A stretch of 64,000 nucleotides of DNA from Alloprevotella sp. (GCA_017478625.1 JAFVDF010000001.1:91166-155165); one strand, 5' to 3'; numbered from the stretch's first letter, positions 26,015 to 36,282 are shown. The notes: generated by a model not told the origin, from the sequence alone. Made by a program: numbers and translations.

Positions 26015-26086
26015 TAATAGGAAACGGGTACGGTGGTGCCTGCTTTCCGCAGAACTTATTGTTTAACATTTACAGAACTTATCTTT

Positions 26087-26719
26087 ATGTCAAAAAAGAC
26101 TCGATTTTTCCTTCGGGAAATGCCTGCAGCCGTCGGTACGGGCAGGCGCATTTATCCACAACTTATTGGAAACGGCACATTGCAGACTGAAGATGTGGCA
26201 CGCGAACTGGCTCATCGTACAACGCTTACTGAAGCCGACATACGCGCTACGCTTACCGGCCTGCGCGAACTGCTTGCAGAGCGATTGTCGGAAGGTACGC
26301 GCATCAAACTGGATGGAATCGGTACGTTTGTGGCTACGCTCCGATTTTCCGAAAGAGGTATGGACCAATTAAACAAAGGAGAGGAACTGACCGGAGCCGA
26401 TGTGGAGCTGAAAAGTATATGCTGTCGGCCTGATGTCTTATTGCTTCGCGACGTGGCAAAGGCTATGGAGCCCACACTCGTATCGGAAAATGTATTTGAA
26501 GAATCGGATACTTCGACAGATGCTGATGCCCGACTCGCCATTGCCTTATCTTTCATCCGGCAACATGGGGCCATTTATACCAACGAATATGCCACCCTTT
26601 CGCAACAGACTCACAGCACAGCGTGGCGCGAGTTGCAGCGGTTTGTCAGAGCCGGAAAACTGAAGAAAGCAGGGAGTGGCAGTCGCACGGCCTATTGGGT
26701 CGAAACGACAGCGGGTTGA
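26087..26719 (+). CDS. HU-family DNA-binding protein with a C-terminal winged-helix-like domain
   Basis: A 210-aa protein. Residues about 1-125 match the Bacteroidota HU-like group: a helical start with LTEADIRATLTGLRELLAERL, then GTRIKLDGIGTFVATLRF, the beta-arm base. After an acidic linker (about 128-148, with SDTSTDADAR), residues 150-205 read as a winged helix: IALSFIRQHGAIYTNEYA, then STAWRELQRFVRAGKLKKAG with a GSRTAYWV wing. Two DNA-binding modules in one chain suggest an architectural or regulatory role. ATG 26087 is supported by the promoter; an upstream open frame is not needed. The last 28 bp overlap the convergent DUF1460 gene. Confidence 0.8.
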   Translation: MSKKTRFFLREMPAAVGTGRRIYPQLIGNGTLQTEDVARELAHRTTLTEADIRATLTGLRELLAERLSEGTRIKLDGIGTFVATLRFSERGMDQLNKGEELTGADVELKSICCRPDVLLLRDVAKAMEPTLVSENVFEESDTSTDADARLAIALSFIRQHGAIYTNEYATLSQQTHSTAWRELQRFVRAGKLKKAGSGSRTAYWVETTAG

Positions 26720-27600
26720 AGTCGAAAGACGGCAATACCCGAAAACGAAGGATGCTTACGCAGATACTCGCGCAAAGGGAGAGGGTCGCTGATGACACGC
26801 TTGCGCAGGCTGGAGGCATGGAGCATGTGGAGTTTTCCATCCTTGCCCCACTGTGCAAATCCGAGATGGGCGTAATCAAGCCCGTCGCGTGAAGTCACTA
26901 TTGCTATGATGTCGCCATCTTGGATAGTAGCGAGTTCCTTGCGTGATAGACCTGTTGCGACGGCGGGCAGATAGGGTCCGCCGTCACCATTATATGCTTT
27001 TTCCAAACTACGTATCTGACTTACGGCCAGCGTATCGTTGGCGAGGAGCGGATAGGCCTGTGGATGGGTGCTCATATAATGGTTGTCGATACGAAGATGC
27101 GCTGTAAAATGTGCATTGTCTGCAACGCGGACGATATTATGCCGAAGCTCGTTATCACGCACCCACCACGCAAAATAATGGAGGCGCGACAAATATCCTT
27201 GGCGGTGGCCATCAAAGTAACGCAGATTCTGCAAGGTTGCCTTATAGTCGGCAAATGTAAAACGCTCTTGCCGGCGACACAGATAGAGGGCCGACACCGT
27301 TTCTACAAGCGTTGTGCAATCAAGTCCGCGCAGATTGACGGTAAGTGGCTCGGAGGGCCCTTTCTCTAAAGTGTGGGCCACATAAGGTCGGCCCAAAAAC
27401 TGGCGGGCATACCACAACGGGTTGGCAGAAGCCGGGGCTGAACGCAAAAGACGCTCCACTTCTACAGAATCCGCGGGTAAATAATCAGTTTCGGCCACAC
27501 TCTGTCCTGAGCCCGCTATAGGGCAGAAAAACACACTTATATATATAATGGAGTAGATAAGCGGACGGAAAGACAGGATTCGCATAGCCAAGGAGCGCAT
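26692..27600 (-). CDS. DUF1460 family protein, exported (N-acetylmuramoyl-L-alanine amidase-like)
   Basis: A 302-aa periplasmic protein. The signal peptide starts MRSLAMRILSFRPL, with a hydrophobic core and cleavage near GSGQS. The body fits DUF1460, an NlpC/P60-like amidase fold: LRGLDCTTLVETVSAL carries the nucleophile Cys, followed by HYFAWWVRDN and DYAHLGF with the His. It probably acts in peptidoglycan turnover. The ATG overlaps the stop of the preceding FAH-family gene (TAATG), so translation is coupled. The 3' end overlaps the convergent HU-like gene by 28 bp. Confidence 0.85.
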   Translation of the reverse strand: MRSLAMRILSFRPLIYSIIYISVFFCPIAGSGQSVAETDYLPADSVEVERLLRSAPASANPLWYARQFLGRPYVAHTLEKGPSEPLTVNLRGLDCTTLVETVSALYLCRRQERFTFADYKATLQNLRYFDGHRQGYLSRLHYFAWWVRDNELRHNIVRVADNAHFTAHLRIDNHYMSTHPQAYPLLANDTLAVSQIRSLEKAYNGDGGPYLPAVATGLSRKELATIQDGDIIAIVTSRDGLDYAHLGFAQWGKDGKLHMLHASSLRKRVISDPLPLREYLRKHPSFSGIAVFRLQPAVVSTQ

Positions 27601-28175
27601 TATTTGATACGAAAATGTAATACTTCCCTCTGGTCCACGAGGCCACGTATTTCGTCGTCGTACTGACAAGCGAAACCCTCGGAGCCACCTGTGAGCACAA
27701 TGTCGCCTTGGCAGAGTTTGTGGCTACGGCTCAGCAGGCTGACAAGTTGCTCGGGTGAGCGGAGAAGATCTGAACTATCACAGGTCTGTACGGCCTTTCC
27801 ATTGTGTTCTACTATCCAACGGAACGGTGTCAGTACAGCATCGTCGGGTGTGGGTATCCAGTTTGCATGATTCACTACCCCATCGAATGAGACGGCTGGC
27901 GACCAAGGCAATCCTTTACTGCGAAATTGGTCCAACATCCTCTCGTCGCGGAATACTATGGCCGGAGCAACTGCGTCAATATAGCGTGGAGAAAATTTCT
28001 CGGATATATTTTTTCCTAAACGGCCAATCCGGACAGCCAGCATAGGGAACGCCATCTGCTCGCCGTCAAAATCGGGCAGAAAATACGGTTGCCCTACTCT
28101 ATTCAAGGCAGTATCGGGCAGAATGTAGTAGCCTGCATCAATTTTGTAATTATCTACAAAAACAAAGATCTTCAT
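27600..28175 (-). CDS. Fumarylacetoacetate hydrolase (FAH) family-like protein
   Basis: A 191-aa protein resembling the shorter FAH-domain enzymes: RIGRLGKNISEKFSPRYIDAV followed by an acidic RDERM, then a late LCQGDIVLTGG (the family's GDIIxTG). The usual metal-binding Glu pair before the conserved KN is not evident; in FPMLAVRIGRLGKN the acidic residues are missing. It may therefore be inactive or bind metal differently. It lies between sov (24 bp downstream of it) and the DUF1460 gene in a ruvA-sov-FAH-DUF1460 unit. Confidence 0.7.
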   Translation of the reverse strand: MKIFVFVDNYKIDAGYYILPDTALNRVGQPYFLPDFDGEQMAFPMLAVRIGRLGKNISEKFSPRYIDAVAPAIVFRDERMLDQFRSKGLPWSPAVSFDGVVNHANWIPTPDDAVLTPFRWIVEHNGKAVQTCDSSDLLRSPEQLVSLLSRSHKLCQGDIVLTGGSEGFACQYDDEIRGLVDQREVLHFRIK

Positions 28176-28199
28176 GTGGCAATTGACAGAATGGACTTA

Positions 28200-31100
28200 T
28201 CAGCGGTTTAGCATAAAGCGGAAGCTCAGACCAAAGTCCTGCGTGGTGGTGGGATAAGAACTTGAAGTCAGCAGAGGTCTGGTCAGAAGGCGCTCATAAT
28301 AGGCCGTAAGCGTAAGATAACGGCTCAGCGCATAATCTGCGTTGAAGCTGACTTGCAGAGAATGGCTTCCGCTCGTAGCCTGCGTGAGCAGTGTCATTAT
28401 ATCACGATTCAGTGTGGCCTGATTACGAAGCGTAAAATCAAGACGCAGATTCAGAGTGTTAGCAAAGCCACGTGCGTTTGTAGAACTACTGCGTGAACTG
28501 GTTCGCTTATTGTCCTCATCGCTCCTAAAGACAGATTTCTTCTTTTCACGGACTGTCGTCTTTGGCGCAAAGAGTTTCAAGTCGTTTATCTTATACCCTA
28601 ACCCGATTACAAAGTCCTTTGAGCGCGTCTCATTAATCTGCGTGTTGGTCATACTAAGGGTAACAACCCGACTCTTACGGTATTCCACTTTTGCACTTAT
28701 GTCATTTTTCAGCGTCATACTCAACCCAATCAGCGGAGAGAAGCTTTCGTTGACAGACACGATATTAAAATTGTACATAGAGCCAGGAATGGGTACGCCG
28801 GTCTGTAGGTCGGGCAGGAAGCCTAATTCGCCGGAAAATTCGCGGAATGTGGTATAAGTATTGAAGGAACCTACGCTGTAAATACTCCGATAAGCGTGCG
28901 TAAGGGTAAAGCTTTTGAAAATACGCTTCATAGCGTTCAGCTTGGAAAGTCCGGCATAGGTCACATTCCAATTAGGCAATATCTTTTTCAGAGCAGGGAA
29001 CAGACCGACACCTCCGCCGCTTGACGTATAAGCCTTGAGGAATGCGGGCACTAGTACGTCGGACGAATAGGTATCTATCGTTCCGTTTGCAGGGTCAAAG
29101 GTCTGTCCGGCCAAAGGCATACCCTGAGGATAGACGGAGCCTATGTACTGGGCCTCCACCTCATTGCGGAATCTGGGTAGCGATGCTACGAATTTTTCAA
29201 AGGTCCGACTTCTGTATCCATTGTCCGGACTTCCGATAGCCTCGAAGGCAGAGCCGAGCGAGATAGTGGTCTGCGTAAACGAACCCGAATAGGTTGTCGG
29301 CATACCCTCATACATATATTGAATACTGCGTGAGCGGTTGGAGTTGCGCGTGGCTGTAAGGTCTATCTTGAAGTCGCGGAAGGGCTCAAGGGTGGCTCTG
29401 ATTTGCAAATCCTTATTTCTATTTGTCGTAGCCGGCGTTAGTATCGATTCGTCGATCAGCATCCAGTTGCGATTTACTGCCTTGCGTACATAACTGTCAC
29501 CTACAAAACCGAACGCAAAGTCCAGTCCCGGTTCCAGACCGGAGCCATGTCCCTGTCCAAAGAAGTCGCCTATGTCAGGAAGGAAGCCAGGAAGCGAAAT
29601 ATTATAGCGGTCGGAATAAGTCATACTGACATTGCGCACCATCATAAGTCCGCGACTCACATATTGCGCAGCCTTGAACCATTTCATATCTTCCTTGCGC
29701 TGCTTGGCCGCAACGGTCAATTTAATCGTTGCCGTATCTCGTGTGAGAACTTCTACCCTGTTTGCATCAAGCACCTTATAGTTGAGTTTCATCCGAGTAC
29801 CATCTTTGCGTATGGCAACGACCTGTACGTTGCGAGAATGTTGCTGGTGAGAGACTATTACTGAGGTGTCAGGCTGTAGCGTGATCTCATTTTCAAATTT
29901 GGGCTTCGGCTGGGCCGAATTGTTCTTCCTCTTGGAGGATGAAGACCTTGCATTTGTGGCAAACTTCCTGTTGACATCTCGTAGGAAGGTCCAATGATTG
30001 TAAAGGGTCTCCATATTTAGCCGCGAGTTTATGGAAGATTCACGTCCGCCGGAGATCGTGTTCCCCATCTTTGTGCCGTCTTCCAATTCGGTACCGCGAG
30101 CCCACTGGTAGTTACTGCGGTAATTCAGATCTGCCGTCAGCCAGTCTAACGCAGGTATCAGATTGAGCGGTAACTTCCAGCTAAAGTCAAAAGACTGCTG
30201 ATATGTCAGCGGAGAACCAAAGTGCAACAGGCTACGGCGAACGGAGTCTTTCCACGCCGTATAATGGTCTGGGTAGAGATCCTTATTGACTGCAGTGTAA
30301 GGTTGCTCTATTTCCGCATTTGTACCTGACATAAATGACGCGTGTATATTTTGTGTCAAATCCCAGCGTAATCCGAACGAGCGACTCCATATAAAATCTG
30401 AGCTCCAAGTTAAGGGAATGCTCTGATTCTGCAGGTTCTCCATGTCGCGTTCCTGCAGTTCATAATAATTTCTAGTAATATCTGAGTTGAACGTAATATT
30501 CTGTGGGGCGGGATTAAAGCCGAAACGCTTCAATATGTCAAACCATTTTGTATTTGCCTTTATGAGTTTCTTGAATGGCTCTATGGTCTTGAATGTCGTG
30601 GTATAGTTATAATTGATATTCCACCTCCAATTTTGCTGTTTCTCCCATACTGTCGTCTCGCCCGTCGTATGTACGGAAGAATGCGCATATCCAAATGTGA
30701 AATTGGCGGGGTCGTACGGCATGGTATTACGGACTGTCCGAATGTTAAAACGGACTCCTGTAAGCGAAAGATTCTTGTTTACGACAACTCGATTAGCAAT
30801 TGCCTTGAGAGAATCTTTCTCTTCTTTCGTTGCTAAGCCCGCAAGAGCATCTTCCATAGACATATCTGTATCCAGCGGGTTATACTGGGGCGATACCTTC
30901 TGCTTACTGTACGAATAGTAAAGCGGAGCATTCAATTTGACTTTGTCAGGTAAAAATTTCCCTAGCTGGACATTTGTCGTGATATTGTATTCGAACAAGT
31001 CGTCGTCTCTTCTTTGCAAAACAGTCTCTTCTAAACCGCCAAAACCCTTTGTTTCCAATCGGCCCGACACATCCACCGAACCAATATCCGAGACTTTTAC

Positions 31101-34100
31101 ATTCAAAGCAGCCTGAGCGGCCCAACCTCCATTATTGGAAAACTCTTGCAGACGTAGTTCGTTGGCCCATACCTCTATGCTCTGAGTAGATCGCGAGTTG
31201 TTGCGGACACCTATCATTATCGTGCGCACATCCCCAAGCGTCGGGTTGCCCATCACGCTTATCTTATTGGCCGGTTTATCGGGGTCATATTCCGAATAGA
31301 CTGTTCCATAGCTAGATTGGCCAAGTGATTTCTGCTTGTTGCGGTTTCGCTTAATCTTGGTCAATAATTCCAAATCAATATCCAACATATTGGCTTGGGG
31401 CCAAACTGCAAGGGCTCCGGAGGCGGAATTAGCATATTGACCTGCCGGAGTAACTACCAGAGGAATTTCATATTCGTAGTAGTTGGATTTGTAATCGGAG
31501 CCAATTCTTACAAAGAGAGAAACCTGTCCATCTTCGACCTCTGGCTCGCCAAGTACGGAGTTTGCGTGATTAAACATCTGCAAATGTTTATAACGACGCA
31601 GATCCAGCGCGGTATTCTTATACACTGCTTTGGCATCTCCGCTCCCTAAATTTTTTACAGTAAGGGCTAGCGCCTGCTCATTATTCTCCAAGAGCTCACG
31701 TTGGCCCGGATCAATAACGCGACTGATACCTGGCGGGATTACATAATTGACAGGCGTCTTTTCATTATTCTCTTCAAAATTTACAGCGCTCGGCTCTAAC
31801 GTTCCGGTAGAGGTTCCGCTCTGACTGCCATATTCAAGACTCTGATCGTAGGCTCGCCATTCTCCACGGACTAAGTTTAGCGTGCCAAAGCGTAATACAA
31901 TGTTTTGATCAAAGCCCGTAAGGAACATACGCATAAAGCGGAGTGAACTATAGCCCGTTAGTCCGCCCACGTTTCTCTCGTAGTCTTCCACTGGAATACG
32001 GAACAAATACCAGGTTACTGGCTCGCTTGTTCCATTCCGAAGGGGCGCTGTGGCTGTCCGACTATCCACTATATAATTTCGACCCACTACCATATCCTGC
32101 GGAGCAATGGATACGTGGTACTGATAATACTTTTCGTATTCATTAAGGGTGTAGTCCTGATTTATATCTTCGGCGTCGGGCGTGGTCTTATAGGCTGTAG
32201 AATAAGATTCCTGCGAACTTGTAGCATCCCGCGAGTTTCCATTGGGATTATTGATATATTTGTAGCGATCTAGGATGGATGTTTGTGCCGCATCATAGTC
32301 TGAGCCACGGAAATAATGGTACAAGTCGCCAGAAGGATTGGCTTCAAAACGAGCATAGGCTTCTGGAGTTACGCGAGTACGAATTTCATCCAGATAATTG
32401 CGGTATGCGGGGAAAGAACGCTCTTCTTCAGAAGAAAGTCCGTTTAATCCCACGTCTTGTCGCTCGCGACTGCCACTGGAAGTATTGAATGCATAAGTAA
32501 TACTAGTCTGTGTGGGAACGCGACCCCATGTTGTTTCTGTGTATAAGGAGTTGTTGTCATCTACGGGTAATCCACTTTCGTAGAACTTCTTTCCGTCTTT
32601 CAATACATCCTCGCTGATTTCTCCCAGATTAAAGTAAAGATTTCCTTGCACGGACCTCCCCTCTCGCCGGGCCTTTATAAAGGGGTCCATGAGCCAGAAT
32701 TCTATATATTCAATATTGGAAGCCTCAAAATCACTAGTCTGGAGACGTCGCATCATACCGCCCCAACGCGATGCGGGCGCAGGAAGATTTCCGTTACTCT
32801 CTAGTATCGGGTCCAAGTTATATGGGCCACGCTCAGCCGGGTAATATGCAAGATTTAAGATGCTTAGTGTGGAGCTCTCGGTCGTATTAATCTGTTTATT
32901 CGGGAATAGTTCTGTCTTATAAACCTCTCGCACGTCTGGATCGGATAATTGTTCCAAATCATTCTTTATGTGTCCTGGCGTAAGGTTCGAAGATCTGCGC
33001 GTAAAGAGCGGATCTATGTAATACCAAGATAATAGCGCCCGATTATAGCCATATCGCACATCATTAGAGTACGAGGACTCCGGGAAGGTGGAAGGCACAC
33101 TTGACAGCATCCATTCTTTGGGATTGGAAATATCTATATCGGAACTAGTCGTTTCAAAGTCATCCAGATAGGAAGCCTTACCCTGTGCGCCACGATTCTT
33201 ACCGGCTATGAGTTGTGCATATTCGGCCGAGAAATTTATACTTGAAGGCTCCGTGGCGTGAATAAGTGGAATTTTGTCCACAAGGTTTGTAAGCCACATA
33301 TTCTCGGACTTGTAGGCTAAGTTCAGGCCCCAAATGGTATTGTTGAGGGCTTCCTGTCCCATTGAGACCTTTGTAGTGAGCGGTTTCTCCCCCAAATGGA
33401 GCAACGTTCCACCTACTACAAAATTTTTAGATAAGTCGTACTGCCAATTCAAGCCAACAAGCGTCTTGCGCTGCATACCGTATTCCGTATTACTCTCGAG
33501 GCTTACGCTGATAGGAGTACCGGCATCCAGCAGACTCTTATTGAGTATTTTTACCGTACCGCCATAGTAATCGACAGAATAATCGGATCCTTCGATAAGA
33601 GTAACTCCTCCTGCGGTTACAAGCACTGATCCGCGCGGAACATTCATCGCTCCGAGAGAAATCTCGTCCTCTCGGCTTGCTTTATATTGGCCCGTAATTA
33701 TAAACTTATCCTTTTCCGCTATTTGTTTGGCTATCGTTTTCGTTGAATCGTACAATTCTTGGAAAACAAAGTTGTCTGCCACAGCGTCATTACCGATTAC
33801 TTGCCTCAGATAAGAGCCGAAGGGTTCTACCGTAGTAAAATAAATTCTTCCATCGTCGGAGTTGATGGTATATCCTTCTATGAAGTCAAAGTAAGCATTG
33901 GGGTTGCGTTTATTATTATTGTCCAAGCGGTCAAGTCCGAGGAGTCGAATCAGATCTTGGTCCTTTAGATTGGCTACAGGGAGATAGTTGAGATAAACTC
34001 CCGTGGTGTCGCTGAGATATTTGATGTTTAGACGAAATTGTTCCTTCTGTACGCTGGAAGCTCCGAGAGAGTAAACATTTTTCATCATTAAATCCCAGTT

Positions 34101-35606
34101 AGGTTGCTTGGGCGTGCACGCCGTATTCTTTAACGCTTTGACGAAAAGCACCTCTGAAGCATCGTTCTTATCCGTTGAAAATTCTCCTACCTGGAACGTC
34201 TGCCCGCGATAGGTATATTCGTATGCAACTGCTAGGACCTGATCAGTCTGAAGCGTCGAACGAAGCGACACATACCCAAGTGCCGAATTAATGTGGTATT
34301 CGTTGGGAGAAAGCAAGCGGGCCGATTCCAGTTTTTCATAATCGGTTCCGCCCACAAGTCCTGCCCCGTCGAGCGTGGGAGTAACATTGGATATATTTCG
34401 AGCCTCAGACAGACTCGTATTAAGGGCTTCGTAGAGACTGTTAGCTGTGTTAGCCGGATTTTCTATACTGCCTTGTGTCCATTGCGTATTGGAAGTGTGT
34501 CGTTGCTCCCCCAGGTCGGCAAATGCAACTATGTTGCGTGTATCTGTAGTCTGCCCAGTTTTATTTGTAACCCAGATTTCAATTCGGTTGATTATGACGC
34601 CACTCATTATGTTAGGTAGTTGCGACATATTGGAGTCATATGTGTCCCGAAAGAAGTGAGCTAGGAAAAAATGGCGGTTTTCATCGTAGTCATCCGCGCT
34701 GAATTCGTAAGAACTCAACTGTATTCCTCCTCTGGAAGAAACGCTCTGTGTAGAACTTTTCTTCTGCGCCACGATGGTTTGAAGCTTTAATCGGCCGAAT
34801 TGAAGGTCGGTTCGAATGCCAAATAAGGAGGAAGCGCCACGCACAAGGGAGTTGTTGCTCGGCATGCTTACGTTGCCGGCTTCCACAAGCTTTATAATTT
34901 CATCTTCCTTACCCTGATATCTCAGTTTGAGCTTTTGCGCGTCGAAGTCGAAGGTAGAATTTGAATTATAGGAGAAGTCCATTCCCAATTTATCTCCGAC
35001 CTTTGCGCTGACGCTTACGTTGATTTTTTCATCAAAGTCAAAGCTGAACACTTTTCTGTTCCTCTCGCTGAGCGACGGGTTATCTATAAATCTTGTATTT
35101 CCCCCTAGTTTCAACTCGGCAGAGCCTTGTGTCTTTATGCGCACCCCACCTGGACCGAAAATGCGGTTAGCTGGGCCCAAATCGAAGTGCATGTCCGAGA
35201 AGTCAAACTTATCCTTTCCTTTCTTCTGATACTCCTCCGCATTTTTTTTACGGAAATAGGCTCTCATAGATTGGTGAATCAGGCTGTTATTAACGTCCGA
35301 TTCGTCCATTTCAATAGGCAATTCCAGCCAATCATTGCCGAGTTTGGTGCCATACTTATAGGACTGAGTGGTTTCATCGTAAAAAACTCCCGTCTTAAGG
35401 TTCTCTGGGTCCTTAAGGTCGGTAGATGAGTTCGTTTCAGGCTCCTGTGTGGGCTTTGTAGTCTTCTTGACCGGAAAGCGAATACTGTCCGGGGGCATAG
35501 CTGAGACCTGTGAGTCGGCGGTATTGTCGGGCACGGCAATGCCACTATTGTTACGCCAAAAAGCATGCGATGCCATCGTGACGCACAGCATAGCAACAAT
35601 CAGCAC
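28200..35606 (-). CDS. sov: Type IX secretion outer-membrane translocon, Sov/SprA family
   Basis: A giant protein of 2468 aa, the size expected for Sov/SprA, the 36-strand beta-barrel through which type IX cargo crosses the outer membrane. An N-terminal export sequence is followed by alternating barrel strands and periplasmic segments. SprA-typical stretches include GPGGVRIKTQGSAELKLG and GMNFSYNSNSTFDFD-like GMDFSYNSNS near the start. The C-terminus LSFRFMLNR ends like an outer-membrane strand. Position directly downstream of ruvA is conserved in the phylum. GTG 35606 is used here, but this start lacks a basic n-region; an open frame continues to 35645 with no standard start codon. PorE elsewhere in the window is a partner component. 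Confidence 0.93.
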   Translation of the reverse strand: MLIVAMLCVTMASHAFWRNNSGIAVPDNTADSQVSAMPPDSIRFPVKKTTKPTQEPETNSSTDLKDPENLKTGVFYDETTQSYKYGTKLGNDWLELPIEMDESDVNNSLIHQSMRAYFRKKNAEEYQKKGKDKFDFSDMHFDLGPANRIFGPGGVRIKTQGSAELKLGGNTRFIDNPSLSERNRKVFSFDFDEKINVSVSAKVGDKLGMDFSYNSNSTFDFDAQKLKLRYQGKEDEIIKLVEAGNVSMPSNNSLVRGASSLFGIRTDLQFGRLKLQTIVAQKKSSTQSVSSRGGIQLSSYEFSADDYDENRHFFLAHFFRDTYDSNMSQLPNIMSGVIINRIEIWVTNKTGQTTDTRNIVAFADLGEQRHTSNTQWTQGSIENPANTANSLYEALNTSLSEARNISNVTPTLDGAGLVGGTDYEKLESARLLSPNEYHINSALGYVSLRSTLQTDQVLAVAYEYTYRGQTFQVGEFSTDKNDASEVLFVKALKNTACTPKQPNWDLMMKNVYSLGASSVQKEQFRLNIKYLSDTTGVYLNYLPVANLKDQDLIRLLGLDRLDNNNKRNPNAYFDFIEGYTINSDDGRIYFTTVEPFGSYLRQVIGNDAVADNFVFQELYDSTKTIAKQIAEKDKFIITGQYKASREDEISLGAMNVPRGSVLVTAGGVTLIEGSDYSVDYYGGTVKILNKSLLDAGTPISVSLESNTEYGMQRKTLVGLNWQYDLSKNFVVGGTLLHLGEKPLTTKVSMGQEALNNTIWGLNLAYKSENMWLTNLVDKIPLIHATEPSSINFSAEYAQLIAGKNRGAQGKASYLDDFETTSSDIDISNPKEWMLSSVPSTFPESSYSNDVRYGYNRALLSWYYIDPLFTRRSSNLTPGHIKNDLEQLSDPDVREVYKTELFPNKQINTTESSTLSILNLAYYPAERGPYNLDPILESNGNLPAPASRWGGMMRRLQTSDFEASNIEYIEFWLMDPFIKARREGRSVQGNLYFNLGEISEDVLKDGKKFYESGLPVDDNNSLYTETTWGRVPTQTSITYAFNTSSGSRERQDVGLNGLSSEEERSFPAYRNYLDEIRTRVTPEAYARFEANPSGDLYHYFRGSDYDAAQTSILDRYKYINNPNGNSRDATSSQESYSTAYKTTPDAEDINQDYTLNEYEKYYQYHVSIAPQDMVVGRNYIVDSRTATAPLRNGTSEPVTWYLFRIPVEDYERNVGGLTGYSSLRFMRMFLTGFDQNIVLRFGTLNLVRGEWRAYDQSLEYGSQSGTSTGTLEPSAVNFEENNEKTPVNYVIPPGISRVIDPGQRELLENNEQALALTVKNLGSGDAKAVYKNTALDLRRYKHLQMFNHANSVLGEPEVEDGQVSLFVRIGSDYKSNYYEYEIPLVVTPAGQYANSASGALAVWPQANMLDIDLELLTKIKRNRNKQKSLGQSSYGTVYSEYDPDKPANKISVMGNPTLGDVRTIMIGVRNNSRSTQSIEVWANELRLQEFSNNGGWAAQAALNVKVSDIGSVDVSGRLETKGFGGLEETVLQRRDDDLFEYNITTNVQLGKFLPDKVKLNAPLYYSYSKQKVSPQYNPLDTDMSMEDALAGLATKEEKDSLKAIANRVVVNKNLSLTGVRFNIRTVRNTMPYDPANFTFGYAHSSVHTTGETTVWEKQQNWRWNINYNYTTTFKTIEPFKKLIKANTKWFDILKRFGFNPAPQNITFNSDITRNYYELQERDMENLQNQSIPLTWSSDFIWSRSFGLRWDLTQNIHASFMSGTNAEIEQPYTAVNKDLYPDHYTAWKDSVRRSLLHFGSPLTYQQSFDFSWKLPLNLIPALDWLTADLNYRSNYQWARGTELEDGTKMGNTISGGRESSINSRLNMETLYNHWTFLRDVNRKFATNARSSSSKRKNNSAQPKPKFENEITLQPDTSVIVSHQQHSRNVQVVAIRKDGTRMKLNYKVLDANRVEVLTRDTATIKLTVAAKQRKEDMKWFKAAQYVSRGLMMVRNVSMTYSDRYNISLPGFLPDIGDFFGQGHGSGLEPGLDFAFGFVGDSYVRKAVNRNWMLIDESILTPATTNRNKDLQIRATLEPFRDFKIDLTATRNSNRSRSIQYMYEGMPTTYSGSFTQTTISLGSAFEAIGSPDNGYRSRTFEKFVASLPRFRNEVEAQYIGSVYPQGMPLAGQTFDPANGTIDTYSSDVLVPAFLKAYTSSGGGVGLFPALKKILPNWNVTYAGLSKLNAMKRIFKSFTLTHAYRSIYSVGSFNTYTTFREFSGELGFLPDLQTGVPIPGSMYNFNIVSVNESFSPLIGLSMTLKNDISAKVEYRKSRVVTLSMTNTQINETRSKDFVIGLGYKINDLKLFAPKTTVREKKKSVFRSDEDNKRTSSRSSSTNARGFANTLNLRLDFTLRNQATLNRDIMTLLTQATSGSHSLQVSFNADYALSRYLTLTAYYERLLTRPLLTSSSYPTTTQDFGLSFRFMLNR

Positions 35607-35688
35607 TATTATATGTCGGCCTTGGCGAATGATAGTTTTCTGGATTTAGATAATAAAACGGACGGACAGGTTGGGGCTACAAATAGGA

Positions 35689-36282
35689 TTAAAGCATCTT
35701 CAGCGCTTTTCGAATAATCTCCTCCACGGTAGCCGCAGGATTGTCTTTGACAACCTCGAGGGCTGCTTTCTGGGCAACGGCTGGTGGGAAGCCCAGAGTC
35801 TGCAATGCGCTGACAGCTTCCTTGGCTTCCTGACTGGCAACGGGGCGTCGGCTGGCAACATTATCGGCTCCAATGCCTTGAAGCTTCTGCACTTTTTTCC
35901 GAAGGTCTATTACGATGCGCTGAGCAGCCTTTTCGCCCACGCTCTTGACCGATTTCAACGCGCTAACATCTTCGTTGAGGATTACATCTACCAAGTCGGC
36001 AGGAGTAAAGGCCGACAAGACGAGCCGAGCCGTCTGCGCGCCAATACTATTGACCGATACGAGCAGGTCAAAGAGTTCTCGCTCGGCTCGCGTAAAGAAT
36101 CCGAAGAGCGTATAGGCATCCTCGCGAATTACTTCGCGGGCGAAGAGCTTGGCCTGCTTCTGCGATTGAAGGGCAGTATAGGTGTTGAGCGTGATATTAA
36201 GCCCGTAGCCCACCCCATTGGCTTCTACGACAACCGCATCGGGGCTAAGGTCTTCTATCTGGCCTTTTATGTATTCTATCAT
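35689..36282 (-). CDS. ruvA: Holliday junction branch migration protein RuvA
   Basis: A 197-aa DNA-binding protein that loads RuvB onto Holliday junctions. MIEYIKGQIEDL starts domain I. The helix-hairpin-helix motifs are in VSVNSIGAQTARLVLSAF and LKSVKSVGEKAAQRIVIDL. The C-terminal UBA-like domain III (EAVSALQTLGFPPAVAQKA) contacts RuvB. The frame is open 39 bp further upstream to another Met, but MIEYIKG is the family start. It is the first gene of the unit leading into sov, 82 bp ahead. Confidence 0.95.
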   Translation of the reverse strand: MIEYIKGQIEDLSPDAVVVEANGVGYGLNITLNTYTALQSQKQAKLFAREVIREDAYTLFGFFTRAERELFDLLVSVNSIGAQTARLVLSAFTPADLVDVILNEDVSALKSVKSVGEKAAQRIVIDLRKKVQKLQGIGADNVASRRPVASQEAKEAVSALQTLGFPPAVAQKAALEVVKDNPAATVEEIIRKALKML

